A stretch of DNA of 64,000 nt from DAOUKH01 sp965261455 (GCA_965261455.1 OZ253453.1:992001-1056000), one strand, 5' to 3'; shown: positions 53,430 to 61,597, counted from the stretch's first letter. Made by a program: numbers and translations. The notes: generated from the sequence alone by a model not told the origin.

Positions 53430-54907
53430 GCCGTGACCTCCTCTTCCACTACCGAATCTTCTACTGACTCGTCGATGTCGTAAAGGTCACTGGGAAGATC
53501 GTCTGCCGACGGCGTACTATTCCCTATCGGGTCCTGGTCGTCATCCTCCTCCGGCAACTGCGCCGCCGCCTCGCGCACGTCCAGCTTGCCGGTCACCACG
53601 TCGGCGATGAGCCGGGTGCGGTATTCCTGCACAAGGTCAATTTGGCGGTGGGTACGGGCGATTGCACCGTCAATGCGTGAGGAGGACCGAGAGAGCTGGC
53701 AGAGAATATCGGTTTGTTCTGACGGCGGTGGTACAGGAACGTATAAATCAGAGTACTTTTCTGCACTGATGTTTTGAATCGTGGCGATGATGAAGGTAGA
53801 GTTTTTCCATTTGGCGAAAGTTGCACTTTGGGTGAACGAGAAAAGATATTTTGGATCTATCAGCGAACACCGTGGTCGAACACGAATAAGGTAACCGGCA
53901 TGGCATGCCTCCCCAGTATCCGAAGAAACAAGGAAGGTCTTTCCCACCGTTGCGCCACTTCGTGCAAAGAGAATGTCACCGGATTGAACCATGTAGTCTT
54001 CCGCTATTGCCGGGGGGAGTGAGCGGAATGCCTCATTTCTAAGCTGACCGTCTAAATCAAAGTCAGTAATCCTTAGATACCTAGGCCAGGCAGGGTTATC
54101 GTATTCCGCTGCGGCGTTGGCCCCATATTTTGGCTTGCCTTCAATCAAATGACGCAGCCGCCGCACCTCCCAATGCGCTGGCACGTCGTCGAGCCACTCG
54201 ACGCCGGAGGGCTTGAGGGGGACGTCGGGGTCGAGGCCGCGGGTGACGGCCTGGTTGATGACGGCCTGCTTCTCCTCCTCCAGCAGCGCGATGAGCTTCC
54301 GCTTGGCGCCGACGTACCGCCGGATGCGCCTGTCGGCGTAGTCCAGGTAGCGGACAATGGCGGTCTGCTCGGGGAGGGGTGGGACGGGAGTATAGAGTTG
54401 ATAGAGATCATCCGTGTACAGACGGAGCCTACTGTCTACTACGCCAGTGGATGCAGTTTTGATGTAGGACCTGTAAACCTGAGAGCGAAGTAGGTAATGG
54501 AAGAACCACGGGTGCGCATCGGCCAAGAATTGGTAGACACAGTATGCAGGACTCGCTATGCCATGGAATTGCGAAATCCCCAGGCTGCCATTCCACGCGA
54601 GCATGATGTTGACTACAAGATCATGGCGTCTAACACACTTGTAGCCCACCAAGGACGCTGCCCGAGTGTCGGGGCCCGCTTCGCCATCTACCCGCTTACG
54701 TTCCGTGACTCCAGAATATTGCGACACCCGGAGCAACTGCTCGCTTCCGTCAGCCGAACGGTCGTCCCGCTCGTGCAAAAGATACTTGAAGCGCCGCATC
54801 TCCCAATTGGTGGGCACGTCGCCAAGCCACGCGACACCAGAGGGCCTGTAGGCAGGGTAGGGGCGGGAGGGGCGCCTTGCGTCCATCTCCTGTTCACGGG
54901 GCTTCAT
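53426..54907 (-). CDS. hsdS: type I restriction specificity subunit S
   Basis: A 493-residue DNA-recognition subunit with two target-recognition domains. Each begins with PSGVxWLxDVPxxWExRR-type sequence (about 20-40 and 235-255) and each is followed by a helical spacer (PLPEQTAIVRYLD..., then PPSEQTDILCQLS...). It ends with an Asp/Glu-rich tail. The ATG at 54907 overlaps the upstream gene's end by 14 bp. The frame is open further up, but only the part from 54907 is family-like. It sets the sequence specificity of the HsdM/HsdR complexes. Confidence 0.92.
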   Translation of the reverse strand: MKPREQEMDARRPSRPYPAYRPSGVAWLGDVPTNWEMRRFKYLLHERDDRSADGSEQLLRVSQYSGVTERKRVDGEAGPDTRAASLVGYKCVRRHDLVVNIMLAWNGSLGISQFHGIASPAYCVYQFLADAHPWFFHYLLRSQVYRSYIKTASTGVVDSRLRLYTDDLYQLYTPVPPLPEQTAIVRYLDYADRRIRRYVGAKRKLIALLEEEKQAVINQAVTRGLDPDVPLKPSGVEWLDDVPAHWEVRRLRHLIEGKPKYGANAAAEYDNPAWPRYLRITDFDLDGQLRNEAFRSLPPAIAEDYMVQSGDILFARSGATVGKTFLVSSDTGEACHAGYLIRVRPRCSLIDPKYLFSFTQSATFAKWKNSTFIIATIQNISAEKYSDLYVPVPPPSEQTDILCQLSRSSSRIDGAIARTHRQIDLVQEYRTRLIADVVTGKLDVREAAAQLPEEDDDQDPIGNSTPSADDLPSDLYDIDESVEDSVVEEEVTA

Positions 54908-55883
54908 CGCCACCATAATACTCGTCAATCTCCTGACACATGTTCCGCAGTTCGCGTAGCTTGGTCTGCAAATACCATGTGAATATATGTGCTGCTTCAG
55001 GATCGGGTTTTTGGATGTCATTATCCTCAGAGAAAAAGGCTCGCAATTCCTTCATCGGGTACTGGAGTTCGTGCCAAAGCAAGCTTATGCCCTGATCGCT
55101 TTGAGGAGGCTGGCCTCGTTCCGATAACGCCTTTTCGACGTCGCAGAGCAACTTCTCTACGCTCACCAGAGCGGCAACTGCCAAAGTGTGGTCAAATCCC
55201 TTGGAGTCCGATGCGCCTGCACTTATCTTCCCCAATAGATACTCGAGTGAATCTGGGAAGATTTTTGTTAGAGGCTTGTCGCGGAACTTGGCTTTGTGGT
55301 CAGCTATTTGACTCTGTAGGCTGCTGTTCAGTTCTCTCAACGCCTGGCTAATGAGTGACTCGTTGTCGCAGAGCGTCCGTGTGATGTCGACTGATGTCAC
55401 TTGCCCCTGTCCGTCCTGCCTGTACTCCATCACGTCCATTTTCTCCAGTGACAACGAGGATCTGTTGATAGCATAGTAAGATTCAGTCTTCTTTCTCTTG
55501 TAGCTAGTTGGATGACCAACGATGCGATTCCTGATCCCACGAACCTCTTCTAGGACGGGAGAGTCAGCAATCTTGAACGGGAAGGAAAGAGCCTTCGCCA
55601 AGTTCATAAGTGCATCTTGTTGGAGAATTACCCCTTGGAAGACCCCGTAAATGGCCAAATACAGGCTCCCCTTATCGGTCTGGTCAGACGATGGATCGAG
55701 AAGGCGAAATACGTCTATAGCCATCTGAGCATCCTCGATCGTATCCAGACAACTCGCGACTTGGTAGCGGAGACTGTCGCTTTCCAGAAATATATGCTCC
55801 ACTAGCGGATCGAAGATGGTATCTCGAACTGTCTGAGACAGTTCATGAATCGTCGCGGCCGGGTATGGGTTGGAAGAGGTCAT
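54894..55883 (-). CDS. HEPN-like protein embedded in the restriction locus
   Basis: A 329-residue, mostly alpha-helical protein of unrecognised family. EVRGIRNRIVGHP (114-125) contains Arg118-x5-His124 with Asn after Arg, the HEPN RNase-type RN....H pattern, inside a helix-rich domain (about 40-145). A second helical region follows. The sequence is visibly AT-richer than the chromosomal genes. It overlaps hsdS by 14 bp and follows the TIR-like gene by 28 bp. It is plausibly a ribonuclease toxin or a sensor. The HEPN call rests on the motif and context only. Confidence 0.6.
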   Translation of the reverse strand: MTSSNPYPAATIHELSQTVRDTIFDPLVEHIFLESDSLRYQVASCLDTIEDAQMAIDVFRLLDPSSDQTDKGSLYLAIYGVFQGVILQQDALMNLAKALSFPFKIADSPVLEEVRGIRNRIVGHPTSYKRKKTESYYAINRSSLSLEKMDVMEYRQDGQGQVTSVDITRTLCDNESLISQALRELNSSLQSQIADHKAKFRDKPLTKIFPDSLEYLLGKISAGASDSKGFDHTLAVAALVSVEKLLCDVEKALSERGQPPQSDQGISLLWHELQYPMKELRAFFSEDNDIQKPDPEAAHIFTWYLQTKLRELRNMCQEIDEYYGGDEAP

Positions 55884-55911
55884 GGGTTCTATAGGTCAAG
55901 GCACTGCTGAC

Positions 55912-56481
55912 TTACCTTGTCCACCCTTGGGAGCACCTGCGCCGGACCCAATTGCGGCCAAATGAAGGCCGTCCATTCTGGGGTGGAGTTCCCAGCCGCC
56001 GCACGAAAGCTTGGTGGATCCACTCACTAATTTGGGCCGGCGTCCAGGGCTGTGGCCAATGAAAGATACGCGCATAGGGGTCGGCACCCTCGCAGTTGTC
56101 AGAGAATCTCGGAGGGCACAAGTGGGAATTGACCGTTCGCTTCCCGTAGTCGGAATGACTGGGCAACAGAATACCGAGAAGCCCACACCTAGGATTCTTC
56201 TTGGTCCTCCGCAGGCTCGACCCGATCTCCCAGTCCACATGTTTCCGTTGCCATGTGCAAGGACCGATCAGCACGATGGTGACCGTGGCGTCTCGAATGT
56301 AGTCGTCACGAACCTTCTGACGTACCGTCGCGGTCTTCAGGCCAGTGTCGTCGATGTTCCCCGTATCGACCGACCTGTCCAGTATCCGCGTGCCCATCAT
56401 GCGAACGAACGTTTCCTTGTACTTTAGGTCCTGTTCATGGAAGCTGATGAATACCTTGTGTCTGGATATCTTAGGGGCCAT
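55912..56481 (-). CDS. TIR-like (ThsB/DUF1863-type) protein
   Basis: A 189-residue protein whose first ~110 residues match the MTH538/DUF1863 TIR-like fold found in Thoeris ThsB: HKVFISFHEQDLKYKETFVR (8-27), VTIVLIGPCTWQRKHVDWEI (67-86) with the conserved Glu85 of the WE pair. In Thoeris, such proteins sense infection and make a cyclic-ADP-ribose-type signal for a partner effector. Here the upstream partner is a small membrane protein 13 bp away. The C-terminus (about 115-189) is basic and unassigned. Confidence 0.8.
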   Translation of the reverse strand: MAPKISRHKVFISFHEQDLKYKETFVRMMGTRILDRSVDTGNIDDTGLKTATVRQKVRDDYIRDATVTIVLIGPCTWQRKHVDWEIGSSLRRTKKNPRCGLLGILLPSHSDYGKRTVNSHLCPPRFSDNCEGADPYARIFHWPQPWTPAQISEWIHQAFVRRLGTPPQNGRPSFGRNWVRRRCSQGWTR

Positions 56482-56494
56482 AGCCTTGCACCGC

Positions 56495-56935
56495 CTACAG
56501 GATCAGCCACCAGGCCAGCAGCACCGTGCCGACCACGGCGATGTAAAAGGGGAGCACGGAGAAAGACCGGAACATCGACCAAAGGAGTACCGGTGCCACG
56601 GGGCCGTAGGGTGCCACGACGTAGAGGTCTGAAGCGGATACTTCCCCTGCGTGGACTTTCCCAACAAAACTGTCGTACGACTCGATGAATCTCCTCTCCA
56701 GCATCAGGTAGTAGGCATCCAGCAGGTAGAGCAGCACCGTCGGCGCCAGTGCAATCAGCGCGTGTTCCGCCTCCCCGGTTCGAGCCACCAATACCAAGAT
56801 GGCCGCCACCAGGGTGACGCCCCACACCTTGCACGAGCGGCTATTCTCCGCCATCCGCTGTATCACCCCCTGCACGATGGTCAGGTGAGCCTGGACGGCG
56901 GCCGACTCCACGCCGAGATTGTCGTTGTCACCCAT
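56495..56935 (-). CDS. small multi-pass membrane protein, candidate TIR partner/effector
   Basis: A 146-residue protein. The N-terminal amphipathic region (about 10-35, AHLTIVQGVIQRMAENS) is followed by hydrophobic segments at about 38-54, 60-78 and 112-146 (one or two passes). Between them lies a conserved-looking cytosolic stretch YYLMLERRFIESYDSFVGKV. Membrane proteins paired with TIR-like proteins can act as pore-forming or membrane-disrupting effectors. Its ATG directly abuts the TAG of a truncated hsdM 3' end, which suggests it originally followed hsdM. Confidence 0.7.
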   Translation of the reverse strand: MGDNDNLGVESAAVQAHLTIVQGVIQRMAENSRSCKVWGVTLVAAILVLVARTGEAEHALIALAPTVLLYLLDAYYLMLERRFIESYDSFVGKVHAGEVSASDLYVVAPYGPVAPVLLWSMFRSFSVLPFYIAVVGTVLLAWWLIL

Positions 56936-57057
56936 CTAGCCGCTACCTCCGACGATGTCCGCCAACAACCCCTCCGTCTCCCGCTCCAGCGCCAGGATGT
57001 CGGCTCGTATCTCCTCCAGCGGCCGCGGGGGCTGGGGCTTGTGGAAGTGGCGGGTGT
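56936..57057 (-). pseudogene. duplicated hsdM 3'-end fragment
   Basis: Encodes HHTRHFHKPQPPRPLEEI and EIRADILALERETEGLLA followed by DIVGGSG and a stop. This is a near copy of the last ~40 residues of hsdM. At DNA level 56953-57056 matches 57601-57704 (104 bp, few differences). It has no start and is a footprint of the event that placed HicBA between hsdM and the membrane/TIR genes. Confidence 0.85.
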
Positions 57058-57069
57058 GATGAATTGGGT

Positions 57070-57312
57070 TCATAGCTGAAGCGCATTTAGGAGTTCGTCG
57101 ACACTCATTCCGTGATGTCGCGCGACGCTCTTCAAGACACTCAATAGCGTCTTCGCCTTGATCGGATTGTGCTGAGGGAGCACCTCATGGTGTTCGCCAT
57201 TGACGTGGGTCGTGACCCGAACGTGAGAACCGCGCTGCCGCACGGCTTCGTAGCCCAACCGTCGGAGCGATGCCTGGAGCGCCGCGCCGCTCACGTCACG
57301 AGGCAATCTCAC
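57070..57312 (-). CDS. hicA: HicA-family mRNA interferase toxin
   Basis: An 80-residue HicA/YcfA-like protein with a double-stranded-RNA-binding fold. LRRLGYEAVRQRGSHVRVTT contains the catalytic His of the GSH motif, followed by HEVLPQHNPIKAKTLLSVLK. It would cleave mRNA when free of its antitoxin. The ATG overlaps the HicB stop by 4 bp, so toxin synthesis is coupled to the antitoxin gene placed first. Confidence 0.9.
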   Translation of the reverse strand: MRLPRDVSGAALQASLRRLGYEAVRQRGSHVRVTTHVNGEHHEVLPQHNPIKAKTLLSVLKSVARHHGMSVDELLNALQL

Positions 57313-57527
57313 GCGACCAGGACCTCTTCCCGTACGAAGTGCAACCGAATCAGCTTGGGCCGCGGCATAGTGTCGTCGAAGTAACAGTCGACGGCCTCTT
57401 TGACGTTGCGGCGAAGATCCTCCAAGGAATCGCCCTCCGTGTGGATGCCGTATCCCAGTGCGCTAGCGGTGTAGCCGCCGTCCACCTCATCCTCGCTAAC
57501 TTCGAATATGATCTCGGTCTCAGACAT
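57309..57527 (-). CDS. hicB: HicB-family antitoxin
   Basis: A 72-residue HicB-like antitoxin with a partial RNase H-type fold: IIFEVSEDEVDGGYTASALG then IHTEGDSLEDLRRNVKEAV. It ends without a separate DNA-binding domain, as in the short HicB subgroup often misnamed as a dehydrogenase subunit. AGGAGGAGCCA precedes the ATG. Antitoxin-first order, overlapping the toxin gene by 4 bp. Confidence 0.88.
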   Translation of the reverse strand: MSETEIIFEVSEDEVDGGYTASALGYGIHTEGDSLEDLRRNVKEAVDCYFDDTMPRPKLIRLHFVREEVLVA

Positions 57528-57568
57528 TGGCTCCTCCTATAGGTTTGCATTGCTTTGCCGGCAGGACG

Positions 57569-59545
57569 CTACTTTACGTCCGTCGGGCCGCCCGCGGCCA
57601 CGATGTCCGCCAGCAGCCCCTCCGTCTCCCGCTCCAGCGCCAGGATGTCGGCCCGTATCTCCTCCAAGGGCCGCAAGGGCTGGGGCTTGTAGAAGTGACG
57701 GGTGAAGCTGATCTCGTAGCCGACCTTGACGCTCGACGGTGCGTACCAGGCGTCGGGGGCATAGGGCAGCACCTCGCGGCGGAGGAAGGCCTCGATGCCG
57801 CCTTCCTCTAGCAGCGGGACCTGCTCGGTGTCGCGCAGGTCGGAGTCCGGTTCGTACTCGACGACGGCGGGCCTGCCGTCAAGCGTGACCGGGAACAGGC
57901 CGTGTAGTGGCTCAGGCGGTGTGCCCCTCTTGTGGAGCTTCTTGATTACCGGCGGCGCGGTCTCGGAGCGGCCCGCCCCTTCCTTGAGCGCCTTGATCTC
58001 CTTGGCGCTATAGGACCGCTCGGCGTCGATGCCCTCCAGCCTGAGTGGGCGCTCCACGGTGACCTTCCAATAGCCGAAGGCCTCGTTGGGGAAGATCTTC
58101 GACTCCTCCGTCTCCTCGAAGGCTAGAAAGACCTCGCAGATGCGGCGGACGTCCTCGTCGGAGAGCTCGCAGTTCTTGCTGCCCAGATTCTTGCGCAGCG
58201 GCCGGTACCACTGGGTAGCGTCGATGAGTTGCACCTTGCCGCGGCGCTGTTCCGCCTTGCGGTTGCTGAGCACCCAGATGTACGTGGCGATGCCGGTGTT
58301 GTAGAACATGTTGAGCGGAAGCGCGACGATGGCCTCCAGCCAGTCGTTCTCGATGATCCAGCGGCGGATGTTGCTCTCGCCCTGCCCGGCGTCGCCGGTG
58401 AACAGGGAACTTCCGTTATGGACCTCGGCGATGCGGCTGCCCAACTCGGTACCGTGCTTCATTTTGCTCAGCATATTGGCCAGGAACATCATCTGGCCGT
58501 CGCTGGAACGGGTGATGAGGGAGTAGTCGGGGTCGTCTCGGTGCTCAAAGATGAAACGCGGGGCCTTGATACCGGACTTGCCGCCCATGCGCTCTAAGTC
58601 AGTCTTCCAGCTCTTGCCATAGGGCGGATTGGAGAGCATGAAGTCGAACTCGCGGGCCGGGAAGGCGTCGGTGGAGAGTGTGGAGCCGAACTGCACGTTG
58701 TCCGCTTCGATGCCCTCACCCTTCAGGATGAGGTCGGCCTTGCTGATGGCGTAGGTCTCGGGGTTCACCTCCTGGCCGTAAAGGTGGACCGATACCTCCT
58801 TGCCCCGTTCGCTGGCCAGTTGCTTCAGGGTCTCTTCGGCGACCGTCAACATCCCGCCGGTCCCACAGGCGCCGTCATAGACCAGATAGGTGCCGGACCT
58901 GACCGCATCAGCGACAGGCAGGAAGATGAGCCGGGCCATAAGCTGCACCACGTCGCGCGGGGTGAAGTGCTCCCCGGCCTCCTCGTTGTTCTCCTCGTTG
59001 AAGCGGCGGATGAGCTCCTCGAAGACCGTGCCCATGCCATGGTTGTCCAGGCCCTCCAAGCGAACGGAGCCGTCTCCATTCAGGACTGGCCTCGGGCTGA
59101 GGTTGATGGAGCGGTCCAGGAACTTCTCCAAAAGGAAGCCCAGCGCGTCCGCTTCCACCAGCGTGGGGATCTGGTTGTGAAACTTGAACTTCTCCAAGAC
59201 CTCCTGGACATTCGGGGAGAACCCGTCGAGGTAGGCCTCGAAGTCGGCCCGCAGCTGCTGTTGCCTGCCGCGGGAGGTCAGGTCGCGGAGTCGGAACGGG
59301 GACGTGTTGTAGAAGGCTTCACCGGATGCCTGACGGAGAGCAGCGTCTTGGTTTGTCACGCCCGCGCGGTCCAACTGAGCCTTCATCCGGAGAACCGCGT
59401 CCTTCGTCGGCTCCAAGACGGCATCCAGGCGGCGGATGACGGTCATGGGCAGAATGACGTCGCGGTACTTGCCCCGCACATAAACATCGCGCAACACATC
59501 GTCCGCGATGCCCCAAATGAAGCTGCTAATGTTCAGGGCGCTCAC
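57569..59545 (-). CDS. hsdM: type I restriction-modification methyltransferase subunit M
   Basis: A 658-residue N6-adenine methyltransferase. The HsdM_N helical domain (about 5-160) is followed by the N6_Mtase core: DGACGTGGML for SAM binding (about 226-235), the catalytic LSNPPYGKSW (about 309), and GDAGQGESNIRRWII. The C-terminal ~130 residues end in LEEIRADILALERETEG. It is longer than the classical ~500 residues but normal for this subgroup. It starts the defence transcription unit. Its last 104 bp are duplicated beyond hicBA. Confidence 0.94.
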   Translation of the reverse strand: MSALNISSFIWGIADDVLRDVYVRGKYRDVILPMTVIRRLDAVLEPTKDAVLRMKAQLDRAGVTNQDAALRQASGEAFYNTSPFRLRDLTSRGRQQQLRADFEAYLDGFSPNVQEVLEKFKFHNQIPTLVEADALGFLLEKFLDRSINLSPRPVLNGDGSVRLEGLDNHGMGTVFEELIRRFNEENNEEAGEHFTPRDVVQLMARLIFLPVADAVRSGTYLVYDGACGTGGMLTVAEETLKQLASERGKEVSVHLYGQEVNPETYAISKADLILKGEGIEADNVQFGSTLSTDAFPAREFDFMLSNPPYGKSWKTDLERMGGKSGIKAPRFIFEHRDDPDYSLITRSSDGQMMFLANMLSKMKHGTELGSRIAEVHNGSSLFTGDAGQGESNIRRWIIENDWLEAIVALPLNMFYNTGIATYIWVLSNRKAEQRRGKVQLIDATQWYRPLRKNLGSKNCELSDEDVRRICEVFLAFEETEESKIFPNEAFGYWKVTVERPLRLEGIDAERSYSAKEIKALKEGAGRSETAPPVIKKLHKRGTPPEPLHGLFPVTLDGRPAVVEYEPDSDLRDTEQVPLLEEGGIEAFLRREVLPYAPDAWYAPSSVKVGYEISFTRHFYKPQPLRPLEEIRADILALERETEGLLADIVAAGGPTDVK

Positions 59546-59743
59546 TAACTCCTCCCTGATCCCGGCGTGCGGCCGCGGTGACTGGGACGCGACGCCGCAA
59601 GGCCGTCCCCGCCTGCGTAGGGCGCCAGGGAGGGGGTCGCCTCCGCCTACAACGTACCACGGCCAAGTCGGCGGTCACATTGTAGCCCCTGATCTCATAT
59701 GGAAAAGCTCGCACGGAGTCCCTGCCGTCGGTGGATCCGGACC

Positions 59744-59831
59744 ATTAAAGAGATATTAAAGGGGGTTTGTCGGTTGGGAAGCCCTACCCAAAGAGGGTAG
59801 CCCGACCCTCTTTGGGTGGGCTATTGCTTTC
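59744..59831 (+). repeat. island hairpin element, copy B
   Basis: ATTAAAGAGATATTAA, then a long stem (59780-59822; AGCCC..ACCCAAAGAGGGT with ACCCTCTTTGGGTGGGCT, about 17 bp plus one bulge), then ATTGCTTTCCC. Same layout as copies A and C with a different stem sequence. Between hsdM and excisionase module B I see no trusted gene. Confidence 0.6.
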
Positions 59832-60074
59832 CCGGCCCGTCACCTAAGGTTTGGAGCAGCGGTTCCTGGCGAGGGACTGTCACGCGGATGGACGACGCCC
59901 AGGGCCGGGGGAGGAGCAGTCGTCAGGCCAAGAAGAAGCAAGGCCGATGGCATTGGGCATCGGGGAGGCAAGGCCGCGTGCAGGGTCAGCAAGATCCGGA
60001 TGACCTTGGCGTCCTGGTCTCGGCGGGAAGCCTCGCACAGGGCTCCCGACATCTGCGGGCGAGGACCGAGGACC

Positions 60075-60144
60075 ATTAACTAAGAGTATTAATAGGGCCT
60101 TGTCGCTTGGGGAGCGCCCCCCAGCTGGGGGGGTATTGCTTTTC
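60075..60144 (+). repeat. island hairpin element, copy C
   Basis: ATTAACTAAGAGTATTAATAG, then the perfect palindrome CCCCCCAGCTGGGGGG (60117-60132) nested inside an outer GGGGAGCG/CGCTCCCC stem, then TATTGCTTTTCC. It is followed, like copy A, by CCGACAACGT.CCTTTCGCAAGG. Confidence 0.6.
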
Positions 60145-60188
60145 CGGCGCTCCCCATAGGATTTCCGACAACGTCCTTTCGCAAGGGA

Positions 60189-60713
60189 GTGATCCTTGTC
60201 GCGGGATACCAGGATGTCGGCCCAGGTCCTCGGTGCGAGCGTAGTTCCAGCCCATGCGCGCCGACGGCAGAACAGGCACTTCGACACGATTGCCTGCCAG
60301 GAGAGTCCGCATGAACCGATTACTTAGACGGAAAGAGGTTGAGCAAATGGTCAGCCTGAGCCGCGCTTCCATCTACCGTTTAGCGGACAGTGGTGACTTC
60401 CCCCATCCCCTCCGCGTCGGCCCTCGTGCCGTGCGCTGGAGCTTGGGAGACATCGAGCAATGGATTTCGGAACGCCCTCTCGCAACCGACAAAGTAGAGA
60501 AGGTCAGCAAGGAGCCTAGTCACACGTCCGTATTGGTAGGTGGCGAGACGCGATGAACGAGCGACAGTTGACGTTGTGCGCCTCCGCACCTTTCGCTGAC
60601 GGTCAGTCAGCCGCGCCCAGGCGTTGAGTATCGACGAAGACCCCTTCAGCGCCTGATTGAGAAGGGCGCGGGCCACCGGTACGCCGGTTGAGCTAATCAC
60701 CGCCCGGAGCGAT
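60189..60713 (+). repeat. excisionase module, copy B
   Basis: Direct duplicate of 36641-37172 (see there), including the AlpA-like gene and its flanks up to CCGCCCGGAGCGAT. It lies near the right end of the island. Confidence 0.75.
60311..60556 (+). CDS. AlpA-like excisionase/regulator, copy B
   Basis: An 81-residue AlpA-type helix-turn-helix protein, nearly identical to the one at 36767: MNRLLRRKEVEQMVSLSRAS, then GDFPHPLRVGPRAVR and DIEQWISERPL. The 3' end differs by a small deletion (VLVGGETR and stop). The ATG follows the same CAGGAGAGTCCGC as copy A, so expression signals are duplicated too. Confidence 0.84.
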   Translation: MNRLLRRKEVEQMVSLSRASIYRLADSGDFPHPLRVGPRAVRWSLGDIEQWISERPLATDKVEKVSKEPSHTSVLVGGETR

Positions 60714-60745
60714 GGGGCCGCCGTGCAGGAGGCGGGGCTACGTCC

Positions 60746-60947
60746 ATGCGTTTCTTACGCCCGTCGGGGGAGATCGTGACCGCAGAGCTTGGCGACCAGT
60801 TGGACACGCCCAGCCTCCGGCTCGACTTCCCCGCGCTGTTCGCTTCGGACATCACGGGGCGCGCCCGGCGCCTTCGCCTCGATGGTTCAGGCGGACATGG
60901 CGACAGAGCGGGCGGCGGCGCTGTCCGGCTTGCTCGCGGGGGAGTGA
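60746..60947 (+). pseudogene. phage structural gene fragment with frameshift (portal-like?)
   Basis: Starts RFLRPSGEIVTAELGDQL and continues as DTPSLRLDFPALFASDITG. A frame change near 60865 then restores coding as AFASMVQADMATERAAALSG to a stop at 60947. The tail resembles C-termini of phage portal-type proteins, but this is tentative. A second copy of the tail lies at 61847-61930. The rest of 60557-61035 has no gene. Confidence 0.4.
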
Positions 60948-61035
60948 TGGGACGGCGCGGAGCCGATGCGAGACGACGGGCGGCCCCGCTACGACCGCCG
61001 CCGGAGAGAATGGCGCTCGGAGGCCCGTGGGAGCG

Positions 61036-61140
61036 TTACGCCATTTCCGTCCTTATTGCATGGACAGCAAGAGCGGTAAGGGCTAGGGCGGCAATTACAA
61101 TCAGGAAGCCGACGCCCAAGCGGAGCGGGTTCCTTCTCAT
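61036..61140 (-). CDS. 34-residue single-pass membrane protein
   Basis: A tiny ORF: basic start MRRNPLRLG, one hydrophobic helix (VGFLIVIAALALTALAV), and a short tail ending RTEMA. The ATG overlaps the stop of the upstream gene at 61140 (TAATG), a strong sign of translational coupling. It could be a small toxin-like or regulatory membrane peptide. Confidence 0.5.
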   Translation of the reverse strand: MRRNPLRLGVGFLIVIAALALTALAVHAIRTEMA

Positions 61141-61472
61141 TAGGGTTGCCCACTCCGAGAGGGTTGGCTGGTTGGGAATCCGATGGAAGGTCGTGGCACG
61201 TTACGGAGGCGCTCTATGTCGAAGTTGTCATCGTCCACGGTCTTGCCATACTCGAACCAGAACCTGTATGTGGTGGTCAGCGCGGTCACCGCTTCGGCTG
61301 CGCTCCTCGCCACGCCATTCGCCAGCTGCCGGTCTTTGTTCTCAAGGAGCTGTAGAAGCTCCCACCAGTACAAACCTTCTTCTACAACATAGACGCCACC
61401 ATAGTGGCGGCGCGGTAGCCCCATCCCGACAATTTGCTGTTTAGACCGTATTTCATCAAACGAAGTGACCAC
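61140..61472 (-). CDS. hypothetical protein coupled to a tiny membrane peptide
   Basis: A 110-residue soluble, tryptophan-rich protein of unknown family: GVYVVEEGLYWWELLQLLEN then DRQLANGVARSAAEAVTALT and TYRFWFEYGKTVDDDNFDIE. The GTG start at 61472 has AGGGG about seven bases ahead. It lies just inside the right end of the island. Codon use looks chromosomal. Confidence 0.5.
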   Translation of the reverse strand: MVTSFDEIRSKQQIVGMGLPRRHYGGVYVVEEGLYWWELLQLLENKDRQLANGVARSAAEAVTALTTTYRFWFEYGKTVDDDNFDIERLRNVPRPSIGFPTSQPSRSGQP

Positions 61473-61597
61473 GTTCGACCCCTATTCTTTGATTCCTGTA
61501 GCACCTGCTACTCGAAGGGTATCAAGTGTCCGCCTAGGGCTGCAACCGGGGCTTGTCACACTCCGCCAGCGGGCCTTATGGTTTCATTCTCGGCAAG

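Noticed and set aside
60746..61444. 232-residue plus-strand ORF
   Set aside because: Only its first ~120 bp look coding. The rest is antisense to the 110-residue gene and the 34-residue peptide, which have better start signals.
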